Source: Desulfobacterales bacterium
Lineage (GTDB): Bacteria > Desulfobacterota > Desulfobacteria > Desulfobacterales > SURF-7
Direction of reading: 5' to 3'
DNA length: 64,000 nucleotides
Assembly (NCBI GenBank): GCA_028277765.1
Contig: JANQFQ010000013.1
Coordinates: 1 to 64,000, forward strand
Part shown: piece by piece, positions 41,342 to 50,959 of the stretch
Position numbering within the stretch: the first letter of the stretch is position 1
Layout: each line of letters starts with the position of its first letter
Program-made: the position numbers and the translations under genes
Notes under the pieces: generated by a model
What the model was told of the DNA's origin: nothing
The model's database searches: none
What the model saw: only the letters and a program-made list of their open reading frames with translations

Positions 41342-43231
41342 TTATAAAAAAGCAACCTTTTCTCTTATCCACAGTTCAGTCATCAGCCAGGCATTCAGCT
41401 CCCAAGTGCTCACCGGCTTACCCTTCCAGTAAGCATCCCATGATTGTTGAAGCGCTCCTAAAGAGACCCATCCAATGTTAGCGGTTTTTGGAGAGTCGAG
41501 CAGCCTCCGGATCTTCTCTTTCTCCTTCTCGCGCCATCCGTAATCGGTCAACTCGTCACTGGTCCCATAGGTCAGACGGGTCCTGATCGGTTCTGGCAGG
41601 ATGCCGGCCATGGCTTCCCTCAGGATTACCTTGCAAAAGCCTTTACTAAATAGCAGATCCACAGGGAGTGAGAAAACAAACTCAAAAAGGTGTTTGTCAA
41701 GAAACGGGTACCGCCGTTCAATATGATTAGCGCCACTGAAGCGGTCCAGCTCAGCAATCCCTTTTTGCCAGTATCCGCCGAACAAAGCACCGAAAACAGA
41801 GGACTGCAGTTCAGTTTTATATACTGAAAACATGGTTCTGGTATTATCCGGCACTTTTTTAGCCAGCCAGTCTGGTTGTTTCTGTCCTGTTATTTCAGGG
41901 GAAAAAGAAGCCCTGAAAGCAAGCCGGAACTGTTCCGGCAGCATCTTACTGACTCTCGGCTTTAACAGGCCTGAGAAAAACAGTTTTCCCCTGTTCCATT
42001 CACTTGCTTCAGCAAAATATGGCCACTCCCGCCAAAGATCCTTCAGCAGTACATCACCAAGAAAATACGAGTTATGATAAGCACTCCCCTGGAGGAGCTG
42101 GTCCCCGCCATACCCGTTCAGCAGCACCCTGCATCCGTCTTGTTTTGCCTGTTGCGCCAGATCGATGGTCCCCCGCTGGCTTGAAATAATGTCCGGCTCA
42201 TCCGGCGGAAATCCCGGATCGCTACCATACCCTTTCAGGTCCCACATCCTGTCCCCGTCAAGGAATGAGGACTCCCAAGGTATGCACCGCTTCGCCAGCT
42301 GGTTCACATAAGATCTTTCATCTGCTTCCGGGAATGCTTTATAGACACATGAATACAGCCTGCTGTCTGTCCGGCTGATTCTGCCGGTCTCCTCAAGATG
42401 TTTTACCATACTCGCCACAGAAGAGGAATCCACTCCGCCGCTCACTTCAAATCCCATAGGGAATCCGGATCGGGCCCTGTCCGAGACCGCTCTTAAAAAA
42501 ATCTCTTTAAAATGATCGATATAGTCCTGGTTTGATTTATATGAGATTTTCGGGATGTTCATAAAATCAGCATATTGTGACAATTCCGCTTCTTCTCTAA
42601 CAACAACTCTATTGCCAGGTTTTAACTTGAATATGTCCCTATAAACTGTTTCATAATACCAGCTGTCGTATCGGTTTGCCAAGTAGTTGATAATCAGCCC
42701 TTCATTTATGACAGGGGGCGCTGGCATGGCAGCGATGACAGCAGATATATCTGTGGAAAAGATAAAACTGTTTTGGCTGACCATGTAATAAAACTGTTTA
42801 ATCCCTAGATGATCACGAGTACAAAAGAGTTCTTTTTTTTCACTGTCCCATACAGCAAAGGAGAAATCACCTGAAAGGTGATCCACACAGTCCTTCCCCC
42901 AGGCTGTGTAAGCCGTAAGAATCAGCTCAGGATCAGTCAATCCGTCGATGGGATACGTTACTTTACCCTTAAGGCTCTTCTTAAGATCTTCAATCCTGTC
43001 TATTCGGGCATCCGCCGTAATCCAGATCCGTCCGTCAAGACTGCACGGCTGTTTCTCAGTCATTGATTCAGGGGTGGTTTGCAGAAGGGTATGGACAAGA
43101 CCGGCACGGTCTTTTTTCCAGGTTTCTTGAGCGTCCGGCCCTCGATAAACGATCTTCTCCATCATCCGGTCTAGCAGGTGTTGATCAACCGGCGCGCCAT
43201 CCAGGTTTACAATGCCCGCGATACCGCTCAT
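41342..43231 (-). CDS. Asparagine synthetase-like lasso cyclase (C protein)
   Basis: 629 aa; N-terminal glutaminase-like fold starting MSGIAGIV, PP-loop EVSGGVDSSSVASM, RYPFLDKHLFEF. Confidence 0.9.
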   Translation of the reverse strand: MSGIAGIVNLDGAPVDQHLLDRMMEKIVYRGPDAQETWKKDRAGLVHTLLQTTPESMTEKQPCSLDGRIWITADARIDRIEDLKKSLKGKVTYPIDGLTDPELILTAYTAWGKDCVDHLSGDFSFAVWDSEKKELFCTRDHLGIKQFYYMVSQNSFIFSTDISAVIAAMPAPPVINEGLIINYLANRYDSWYYETVYRDIFKLKPGNRVVVREEAELSQYADFMNIPKISYKSNQDYIDHFKEIFLRAVSDRARSGFPMGFEVSGGVDSSSVASMVKHLEETGRISRTDSRLYSCVYKAFPEADERSYVNQLAKRCIPWESSFLDGDRMWDLKGYGSDPGFPPDEPDIISSQRGTIDLAQQAKQDGCRVLLNGYGGDQLLQGSAYHNSYFLGDVLLKDLWREWPYFAEASEWNRGKLFFSGLLKPRVSKMLPEQFRLAFRASFSPEITGQKQPDWLAKKVPDNTRTMFSVYKTELQSSVFGALFGGYWQKGIAELDRFSGANHIERRYPFLDKHLFEFVFSLPVDLLFSKGFCKVILREAMAGILPEPIRTRLTYGTSDELTDYGWREKEKEKIRRLLDSPKTANIGWVSLGALQQSWDAYWKGKPVSTWELNAWLMTELWIREKVAFL

Positions 43232-43233
43232 GG

Positions 43234-43542
43234 TTATTTGACGAGTTCCAGAAGCCCGTTTTCCGAAAGCTGTCCGATGAGAGCCTTTAGATCTGCTCGA
43301 AGTGTATCAGGGTCTGCGTCATATTCCGTTAAAAGAATATTGTACGCATCCTGAATCGTATCACTGGTGGTAAGCAGTTTCCACATGCGGTTCCCCACAT
43401 CATCAAGCCCGTAAAAAAATTCGGTCTCCATGTTGAAAACAACCATTTCATTACTGACAGCGCGTACCATCACATGGTGGGGTACGGCTGCCCGCATGGT
43501 AAAACTGAAAGGAGAGCCTTTATCTATTTTTTCGTTGTTCAT
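43234..43542 (-). CDS. PqqD-family RRE / lasso B1-type protein
   Basis: 102 aa; VVFNMETEFFYGLDDVGNRMWKLLTTSDTIQDAYNILLTEYDADPDTLRADLKALIGQLSENGLLEL. Confidence 0.9.
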   Translation of the reverse strand: MNNEKIDKGSPFSFTMRAAVPHHVMVRAVSNEMVVFNMETEFFYGLDDVGNRMWKLLTTSDTIQDAYNILLTEYDADPDTLRADLKALIGQLSENGLLELVK

Positions 43543-43628
43543 AATTGGATAAGGATCTAATAAGATAAATTCATAGCTTTTAATTTACAAGGATCCTATA
43601 AAATAAATCCATGGATTTCAACATACTT

Positions 43629-44861
43629 TCATATTTTATTGTTTTTTTTTCTATGAAAGATCTGTTTTAATACCCAGGAAAAGGAATGATGTATTTGCAT
43701 GAACCATCGGACCAGATAATAATGAAGGACCAACCTGCCTTCCCTAACCTGATAATGATACCGCATGTATTTAGCGGGCGGAAAAAGTGTGCGGAATGTA
43801 AGGACAACTTTTTCTTTTGTTTCCAGATGCTTAAAGTTCTGGAGCATCATTTCAAGCCCAAATCCTCTGTCTTCGAATTTAAACTTTCTCGGTATCTTCT
43901 CCCCTGGTGGACGTCTATCCTTTAGTTTAGAAAAAACATCAGACGGAACAGGCGTAGCAAACAGCTCTTCACACAACTTCAGTGCCTTTTCCGCAGTACG
44001 GTTCCACTTTAAATCTATGGCTTTCTCTACTATCATCTTCCAGGACAGCTCAGTTTTAGAAATCAGCAGATGAATATCAAAATACCAGATCAGATACAGC
44101 TGCTCCCTTTCATGATGCCAGACAGCATGGGCAATCAGGAAGAGCAGGTGGGCCTCTGGTTTTAGGATTGAAAATACTTGATCATTAAATGTTTCTGTCT
44201 GCACCTGCTCCATGAACCATTTATGATCTTTTTGAGACAGTAGCTCCTCGTCCCTTAATAACCTGAAATGAAGATCTATAAATACAGAGGCCGGTGGCCT
44301 CCCTTTTAGATGAAAGTGATGCGTAAGTTTTAAAAATATCGGGTGGTCCATGGGCAGCAGCTGTGAAGGATCATCATAAAACCGGTACTCCTTGGATTTA
44401 AGGATATCAAGGGAGGCTTCCCGCTGATCAAAAGGCACCAGAATATCCAGGTCAGCACAGGGTCTCAGAGCGGCATCAGGGTAAACCGTCCGGGAGAGCG
44501 CTGTCCCTTTCAGCCATACAGCATTAATTCCGCTTTCAGCAAACGCTTTAGCAAGCTCCAGGAATGCGTTTTCCAGGTGCATATCGTGCATGGCGTTCTT
44601 CCGGGACTCCTCTATCAACGGCTGCCAGTATACGCCGTCTGATATCTTGATATCTGTCTGTGTGACCATCCATAACAGTATCGGTCCCATACTGTGTTCC
44701 ATGGCCTGCTTAATGATACCAGGCCACTCACTCTCCGGAACAGAGCGGGGATCAAACTGACTGGATACGATTTCAGATAATTTTAATAATGCTTTATCAA
44801 ACACTTTTTTAACCAACGGACCATTGTCTATTCTTGAAAACCGGTTGAGTACGGAAAACAA
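43629..44861 (-). CDS. Nucleotidyltransferase-like protein (NTP_transf_5 type), RiPP cluster member
   Basis: 410 aa; INAVWLKGTALSRTVYPDAALRPCADLDILV. Confidence 0.85.
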   Translation of the reverse strand: MFSVLNRFSRIDNGPLVKKVFDKALLKLSEIVSSQFDPRSVPESEWPGIIKQAMEHSMGPILLWMVTQTDIKISDGVYWQPLIEESRKNAMHDMHLENAFLELAKAFAESGINAVWLKGTALSRTVYPDAALRPCADLDILVPFDQREASLDILKSKEYRFYDDPSQLLPMDHPIFLKLTHHFHLKGRPPASVFIDLHFRLLRDEELLSQKDHKWFMEQVQTETFNDQVFSILKPEAHLLFLIAHAVWHHEREQLYLIWYFDIHLLISKTELSWKMIVEKAIDLKWNRTAEKALKLCEELFATPVPSDVFSKLKDRRPPGEKIPRKFKFEDRGFGLEMMLQNFKHLETKEKVVLTFRTLFPPAKYMRYHYQVREGRLVLHYYLVRWFMQIHHSFSWVLKQIFHRKKNNKI

Positions 44862-45084
44862 TCCCTCATGCTGCAGAGTAAAACCATATTGCCAATATTT
44901 TTTTGAAATATCAAGGGAATAGAAATAATAATGCTGTTTTATACTCTAGAATCTGAAGATATTGCATTTTAAAAAAATTTAATATGTGGTATAAAATTTT
45001 TGACTTCATCAGATATATAACGGGTCTTCATACAGTAAAAGACCAATTTAATAAATTCATAACACTTATTATCAAATGGATTAA

Positions 45085-45747
45085 TTGATTACCATGAATC
45101 TCCATAAACATTTTAAAGCAAAACTGGCCATCGGCATCGCAACCATCATTCCTTTATTTATTCTATTCCACTTTTTTCTATTCCTATACGGCCTGATTAC
45201 AAAATTCATCGGACTGGAGTGGATTACAACCATAAACAATCTGTTCTTCATGACACCCGCAGATATTGCCAGGCATCTGATCAGCATCGTATTAACACTG
45301 ATCATAGCCCTTGGATCATTATTGTTTCTCGGCTACCTGGCATCTAACAAATCAGGCAAAAGGATGTTGAACTGGTTCTGGTCAAAGATGTCATCTTTTC
45401 CTGTTGTGGGACGGTTTGTGTTTCCGATCAGGGAATCGGTAAAAAGGGCTTATACAGATTATCTAAACGTAGATGATGTGTTTGAAGCGATTGTGCTCTT
45501 GAAGTCAGACGATTTTAGGGAGATCGGTTTTTTGACCGGAAAGACACATCTGATTAACGGTGAGAAAGTATATTCCGTTTTTATACCTGGTGCCCCCATA
45601 CCCACAACCGGTAAGCTTGTTTTTGTAACAGAAGATCAGTTCGAGCTTATCGATATGGAAACCACAGACGCGGTCAATACGATTCTGACACTCGGCGTGA
45701 CCAACATAAATACAGCAAAAAAAGAAAAAAAACAGCAGCAGGGATAA
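45085..45747 (+). CDS. DUF502-family membrane protein
   Basis: 220 aa; two N-terminal TMs, PVVGRFVFPIRESVKRAYTDYL, VFIPGAPIPTTGKLVFV; TTG start. Confidence 0.85.
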   Translation: MITMNLHKHFKAKLAIGIATIIPLFILFHFFLFLYGLITKFIGLEWITTINNLFFMTPADIARHLISIVLTLIIALGSLLFLGYLASNKSGKRMLNWFWSKMSSFPVVGRFVFPIRESVKRAYTDYLNVDDVFEAIVLLKSDDFREIGFLTGKTHLINGEKVYSVFIPGAPIPTTGKLVFVTEDQFELIDMETTDAVNTILTLGVTNINTAKKEKKQQQG

Positions 45748-45762
45748 ACAAACCCTGCTGCT
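45715..45762 (-). terminator. Rho-independent terminator overlapping DUF502 gene 3' end
   Basis: Minus strand AGCAGCAGGG ... CCCTGCTGCT followed by GTTTTTTTTCTTTTTTT. Confidence 0.8.
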
Positions 45763-45795
45763 ATTTGATATCATTTTAACATAAAGATAGTCTTC

Positions 45796-46242
45796 TTAAT
45801 CTGCTTTTTTTTCTGTTTTTCCCTCCTTGGAATGGCTGCAGGACTTATGGGCACGCAGCTCCTTTAAAGCTGATTGGGCATCATTCTTCAACGGGCTTTT
45901 AGGATATGCTGCCAGGAATTCTTCAAATCCTTTTTCAGCTGCCTTACCCTTTCCGTCAACCGCAAGGGAAACAGCGTTGTTAAATTTGTCAATCTCTTCC
46001 TGGGAGACATTCATCTCAATCTCCTTGTCTTTCCAGTACAGTTTGTCAGTGGATTCATCCTTTGCTCCCCTAACACCCCCGACCGCTGTTGTTGTATACG
46101 TCCTGCTCTTTTTTTTCGGAACAATTCGGGTCATCTTTTTTACCAGATTATCCCAGAAACTTTTCTCCTTTTTTTCTTCCCCAGCATAAGCAAAAGTGGC
46201 AATAAACGCGATGGTGATTAAAAAAACGATAATTTTTTTCAT
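45796..46242 (-). CDS. Secreted hypothetical protein with TPR-like region
   Basis: 148 aa, signal peptide. Confidence 0.65.
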   Translation of the reverse strand: MKKIIVFLITIAFIATFAYAGEEKKEKSFWDNLVKKMTRIVPKKKSRTYTTTAVGGVRGAKDESTDKLYWKDKEIEMNVSQEEIDKFNNAVSLAVDGKGKAAEKGFEEFLAAYPKSPLKNDAQSALKELRAHKSCSHSKEGKTEKKAD

Positions 46243-46282
46243 CTGTTCCCCCTTGCGTTGAAGATTAATGCTTTATTTCATG

Positions 46283-49200
46283 TTATATAGAACTAAGAAG
46301 CTTTAATGACATACCCCGAAATTCACTTGAAACCTTTGGCTCAATTTTATAAGCGCTGGTAAACGCTTTTCTTGCTTCCTCAATCTTTTCAAGCCTCATA
46401 TACGCCTTTGCCAGATTGACCCAGACTTTATAGTCACCCGGTTCAACATTTACCGACTGGGTGTACGCATCTGCTGCTGCTTGATACTCTCCTTTCAAAA
46501 AATAGATATTCCCCATGTTGTTCATCAGGGCTGAATTGTCATGGTCTTTTGCCTTGGCTTTTGTGAATATCCTCATTGCCTCTTCCAGTTCGCCAGCTTC
46601 AGCATAAACGATCCCTAGCTGAAGATACGCGTTAACATTATCTGGATTCTCTCTGATGGCCTTAAAATATTTTTTACTGTATATTTTTACGTTTATCTTC
46701 CGTATATCCTTAAATTCATTGTGAAACTTTTTTTCAATCTCTTCACGTGTCACTTCCTTCGGCCGCCACTTATCCAAAGGAAGACTTGCAGGCTTGTACT
46801 TTACCCAGGCAGATCGCAGGTCCATTATATCGAGGCCGTTATCTTTATACGTGTAATATGTTTTGCTCCCGTTTTCCCATGCCGCTATAAATGATTTACC
46901 CACAAGGGTCACTTCAACAGGAACCCATACAATACCGTCCTCAATCACGAGCATCCCACCCATATTATCTTTCCCAAGTTCCTCCGCAGCCCCTATGGCA
47001 AACATCATTAAAATATGACCGGGCACTTCAATAAATTTTGTATTGATGGCCAGACTCTCCAGAGCAGCCGAATAGAGGATGACAAGGTCATCACAGTCGC
47101 CTGATTTCCGTTTAAGAGTCTCCCTTGGGTACTGGAGGTAGTCTACAAAATCAGTCTTACCTGATGTGACCTGATAGGAATTCGCGGGATCGAGCATATA
47201 GGTCAACCCCATCACTCCAAGCGCGTTAAATATAACACTCCCGTAAAGCAGAGGATCAGATGCGCTACTGTACTGGGTAACAATACCCCGCGTGAACTCT
47301 AGAAGTACTGAATCCTTTGTGGTCACAAATGCTGCTATCCTCTCCCGGTCATCCCATGTCATCTTGTGTTTTTCAAAGATGTTTATTGTATGGTTTTTCG
47401 AGTAGGTCTTCAATTTCCGGTTTGAGTAATAGGAAGCGCTTATTTCTGTCTGTACCGGTGTATCCTCTGTAACGTCGAGAATTTTATTATTAAAAACCGC
47501 CTTAATCTTAAGTTCCCTGATCTCACCAACAGGGAGGTCCTCCAATTCAATCTCTGACGGGAAATCCATAAAATTCCTTATACTGAATGAAATCTTAAGC
47601 TTCGATATATCCCCGGTTGTGTTATTGGTAAGCCTTATATGTCCGATACCATCATTTTCGTATACTTTATAGGTGTTTGAAAAAACATTCTGCATTTCGA
47701 GCACTTCAATTTCAAGGGGTGGACGTGTGGCAATATTGGTCTTTGTGCTTACGGAAGCCTTCTCACCTTCAACATCATCAATACTGACCGCGGAAACATG
47801 GTATGTGTATGTCGTATCCGGTTGAAGCCCCTTATCTGTGAATAGAGGTACATCCGTTCTGCCTATTTCCTTTATCTCACCATCTTTTTCCCTGTAGATA
47901 ATATAAAAGGACAGAAATTGTTCCCCGCCTAATTGCCACTTGAGATCTGCTGTAAAATCCTTTGGATATACTTGAAGGCCCTGGGGAGGAGATGCTCGAT
48001 ATTTTTGAGGAACCGCGGAAACCGATTTTGACATGGCGCTTTCATTACCGCCTCCAGCAGCAGCCGTAACCTTGTAAAAGTAAGTTGTGCCGGTGTTGAC
48101 ATCATTGTCCTTGTAATGCGGATCAACTGTTTGCGCCAGCAGTTCAAAACCATCTGTCTCTTTTCCTGACCTGTATACCAGGTATTTATTTACAATCGAT
48201 TCCCTGTTTTTGTCCCAGGTAATATTAATACTTCTTGTGTCGCCTGTCGCAGCCACATTCCAGGGCACATCAGGTGTATATGAAATTAAAAATGACTGCA
48301 GTCTCGTATTCCCTGTGTCTGATACCAATACATTAATGTTGTCCATTGCAATGATAGAAGAAGGAGATTTTATGTCCCCGTTTCCTTTACCCTCACAGCT
48401 GAATTTTCTGACCAGGCCACCTGTCTTCGTAAATATCTTGACATCACTTGCCGACCTGTCCAAGACAAACAATTTATTGTCTGCCAGAGCAATATCGATT
48501 GGATCCAACAGTAAAGGATCCTCATAAGTCCCGGCGCCGAATTCTCCTAAAAGCTTTCCCTGAGAAGAAAGTCTCATAACAGCATGTTTGCCGCGGTCGA
48601 GCACATATAGAATTCCCTCCTTGTCCACGGTAAGGGCAACCGGCTTTTTCATAAAACAGCTCCCATCTTTACTTTTACCAATAGCACTTATAAAAACACC
48701 GTCTCTGCTGAACACCTGTACCCTTTTATTGCCGCTATCAGCCACATATACAGCACCGCTGTCTGTTACAGCTATATCGCCGGGGTTGGAAAAACTGCCG
48801 TTTGAACTGCCGGATGATCCAAACCGAAAGATCTCTTTGCCATCCGGTCCTGCTTTAATAACACCCTTTTTATGGAGAATCCATAAGTTGCTGTCATAGT
48901 CAACCGCTATGGCTCCTGCTTTTATCTCCGGGAAAACGATCTCTTTTATGGACACGCCTTTTTTTAATAAATGAACCGAGCCGATCTTCCTGTCGATTGC
49001 GTAGATCTCACCTTTTCTGCCGCGCGCTATCCTGGTTATCTGTCTGCCCTCTGTCAGAGGGATACACTCCGTCCATAAGACCGAAGTGGGAGGCGGGATG
49101 CGTTCCCGATTAACATCATGAATATTTTTCGCGGGCTGAAATATATGGACAAGGTCCCTTTTCAGATCAGAAATAAATACTTTACCCTCATGGTTTAGTG

Positions 49201-50035
49201 CGATATTGGTTATACTACCGAACTGGGCACGGCTCCTCCCTTTTGAACCGAAAAAGAATAATTTCTTTAGATTAAAATCAAATATTTTAATATTCACAGG
49301 ACCGAGATCTGATACAAAAATACCATTCCTGTCTGCAGCTATTGAACGCGCCTTTTTCACATTCTTTATTGTCCTGCTGTATCGACCCTCTTGTGTATAT
49401 ATTTTAACACAGTTCTCAAACCCGTCAGCCGCGTATATATCTCCTCGATAATCAACAGCAACACTAAGCGGTTCCTTGAGCCTTGTTTTGCCTTCACCAA
49501 CCGTCCCCACTTCTCCCAGAAATACTCCGTTGGAGCCGAGCACCTGAATCCGATTGTTCCCGGTATCTGCCACGTAGATAATACCCTTATAAACACAAAT
49601 ATCCCTGGGGCTGCTGAACTGCTTTGGCCCGGAACCGCCTCTGCCGAATTTGTCAATGAACTTTCCTTTTTTATTAAATACCGCTATATGCGAGAGAGAA
49701 CTGTCAATCACATACAGCCTGTTATTAGAATAAGCGAGGCCTACCGGCTTTCGCAGAATTGTTTTCCATTTTTTTTCCCTGCCTCCCAGTTGAGCTATCT
49801 GTTTGCCGTCAGCATCCAGAACCTGCACAATACCCTTTTTCTGAGCAACATAAATAGTGCCTGACTGGTCAAAGGTTACTGATAGAGGATCCTGGACAGA
49901 GAGTTCACCAATATAGTTCACCTGTTGCATTGCCAGGGCAAGGGGAGGAGCTATAAAGACCAGAATTATAATCAACAACGTTTTTCTCATGATCACCTCT
50001 GATAGATCTACTGGTTGGTTTCTGGAGTTCAACAA
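46283..50035 (-). CDS. Large exported NHL-repeat / fibronectin III / transglutaminase-like / TPR protein (likely start about 49990)
   Basis: 1250 aa; repeated FSSPRDICVYKGIIYVADTGNNRIQVL NHL units, two FN3 units, SGDCDDLVILYSAALESLAINTKFIEVPGHILMMF, C-terminal TPRs. Confidence 0.85.
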   Translation of the reverse strand: MLNSRNQPVDLSEVIMRKTLLIIILVFIAPPLALAMQQVNYIGELSVQDPLSVTFDQSGTIYVAQKKGIVQVLDADGKQIAQLGGREKKWKTILRKPVGLAYSNNRLYVIDSSLSHIAVFNKKGKFIDKFGRGGSGPKQFSSPRDICVYKGIIYVADTGNNRIQVLGSNGVFLGEVGTVGEGKTRLKEPLSVAVDYRGDIYAADGFENCVKIYTQEGRYSRTIKNVKKARSIAADRNGIFVSDLGPVNIKIFDFNLKKLFFFGSKGRSRAQFGSITNIALNHEGKVFISDLKRDLVHIFQPAKNIHDVNRERIPPPTSVLWTECIPLTEGRQITRIARGRKGEIYAIDRKIGSVHLLKKGVSIKEIVFPEIKAGAIAVDYDSNLWILHKKGVIKAGPDGKEIFRFGSSGSSNGSFSNPGDIAVTDSGAVYVADSGNKRVQVFSRDGVFISAIGKSKDGSCFMKKPVALTVDKEGILYVLDRGKHAVMRLSSQGKLLGEFGAGTYEDPLLLDPIDIALADNKLFVLDRSASDVKIFTKTGGLVRKFSCEGKGNGDIKSPSSIIAMDNINVLVSDTGNTRLQSFLISYTPDVPWNVAATGDTRSINITWDKNRESIVNKYLVYRSGKETDGFELLAQTVDPHYKDNDVNTGTTYFYKVTAAAGGGNESAMSKSVSAVPQKYRASPPQGLQVYPKDFTADLKWQLGGEQFLSFYIIYREKDGEIKEIGRTDVPLFTDKGLQPDTTYTYHVSAVSIDDVEGEKASVSTKTNIATRPPLEIEVLEMQNVFSNTYKVYENDGIGHIRLTNNTTGDISKLKISFSIRNFMDFPSEIELEDLPVGEIRELKIKAVFNNKILDVTEDTPVQTEISASYYSNRKLKTYSKNHTINIFEKHKMTWDDRERIAAFVTTKDSVLLEFTRGIVTQYSSASDPLLYGSVIFNALGVMGLTYMLDPANSYQVTSGKTDFVDYLQYPRETLKRKSGDCDDLVILYSAALESLAINTKFIEVPGHILMMFAIGAAEELGKDNMGGMLVIEDGIVWVPVEVTLVGKSFIAAWENGSKTYYTYKDNGLDIMDLRSAWVKYKPASLPLDKWRPKEVTREEIEKKFHNEFKDIRKINVKIYSKKYFKAIRENPDNVNAYLQLGIVYAEAGELEEAMRIFTKAKAKDHDNSALMNNMGNIYFLKGEYQAAADAYTQSVNVEPGDYKVWVNLAKAYMRLEKIEEARKAFTSAYKIEPKVSSEFRGMSLKLLSSI

Positions 50036-50190
50036 AGCTATATAATAGCATATTATTTATTATATAACAAACATGATACCAAAAGATGTTTCTTATTTGA
50101 CATTTAGGCAAAAAATGTTTTTATATATTCTGCATTCGACTTGGTTGTACTGAACCGAGAAACATTTAACAAAAATCTACTGGTAAAATT

Positions 50191-50661
50191 ATGAATAAGA
50201 ATACCACAGAACCACCGCCCATAAGTATTTTCCCTGCAAAACGGACATATATTGACTACCCCTGGCTGGTCTGGGCCATAGGATGGCTGGCAGTATATAA
50301 AGGATTGATCTGGATAACCACTGATCCACTGGCCCCTGATCCTGTGCTGAAAATAACAGGGATAAAATATCTTCTTTTCATGATACCTTACACGGTCATG
50401 GGAATCGGTATCTGGAACTTAAGGAAGTGGGCCATGCAGGGTGTCCTTATACTTGCTGCCGTGGAATTGCTTTTTTTTATCCTTTACTCCCAATCATTAT
50501 CTACCCTGGCCATTGACAAAACCAATCTTTTTATCCACATTTTTACAGCTGCAATCATGATTATTAACGGCCCAATCAGTGTTTTTATTATTCTTATTGC
50601 CGGTATAGGGCTGATGAAATATGCCGGTAAATATGAGCTTCTAGATGAACAACAGGAGTAA
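50191..50661 (+). CDS. Hypothetical four-TM membrane protein
   Basis: 156 aa, hydrophobic segments. Confidence 0.7.
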   Translation: MNKNTTEPPPISIFPAKRTYIDYPWLVWAIGWLAVYKGLIWITTDPLAPDPVLKITGIKYLLFMIPYTVMGIGIWNLRKWAMQGVLILAAVELLFFILYSQSLSTLAIDKTNLFIHIFTAAIMIINGPISVFIILIAGIGLMKYAGKYELLDEQQE

Positions 50662-50959
50662 GTGTTGAGTATTGATTGCTGGAAACAAATATTCATCTAT
50701 TTTTTTCATTATCCATTTTCGCTTTATCCTATTCTCGCCCGTTTCTGTCGCCCCAACACCCTTTCAACGATGCAATTCCTATATTTTCAATAGGTTATCA
50801 AGAAACAGACTTATAATGAACAGGAAAAACATCTTGACATAAAACCAGAATAAGTATTGAATGCATCTTTTTGGTAGCGATAATATACTGCCCGTATAAA
50901 TTCTGCATCCATGTAGTCAGAATGCGGGCCGGTTGATTATGATTTAAGGAGGTGTTGCT

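Noticed and set aside
46283-50035. Transglutaminase-like core as the missing lasso B2
   Set aside because: It is a large exported NHL/FN3/TPR protein in a separate transcription unit; architecture does not match B2. Kept only as a weak alternative.
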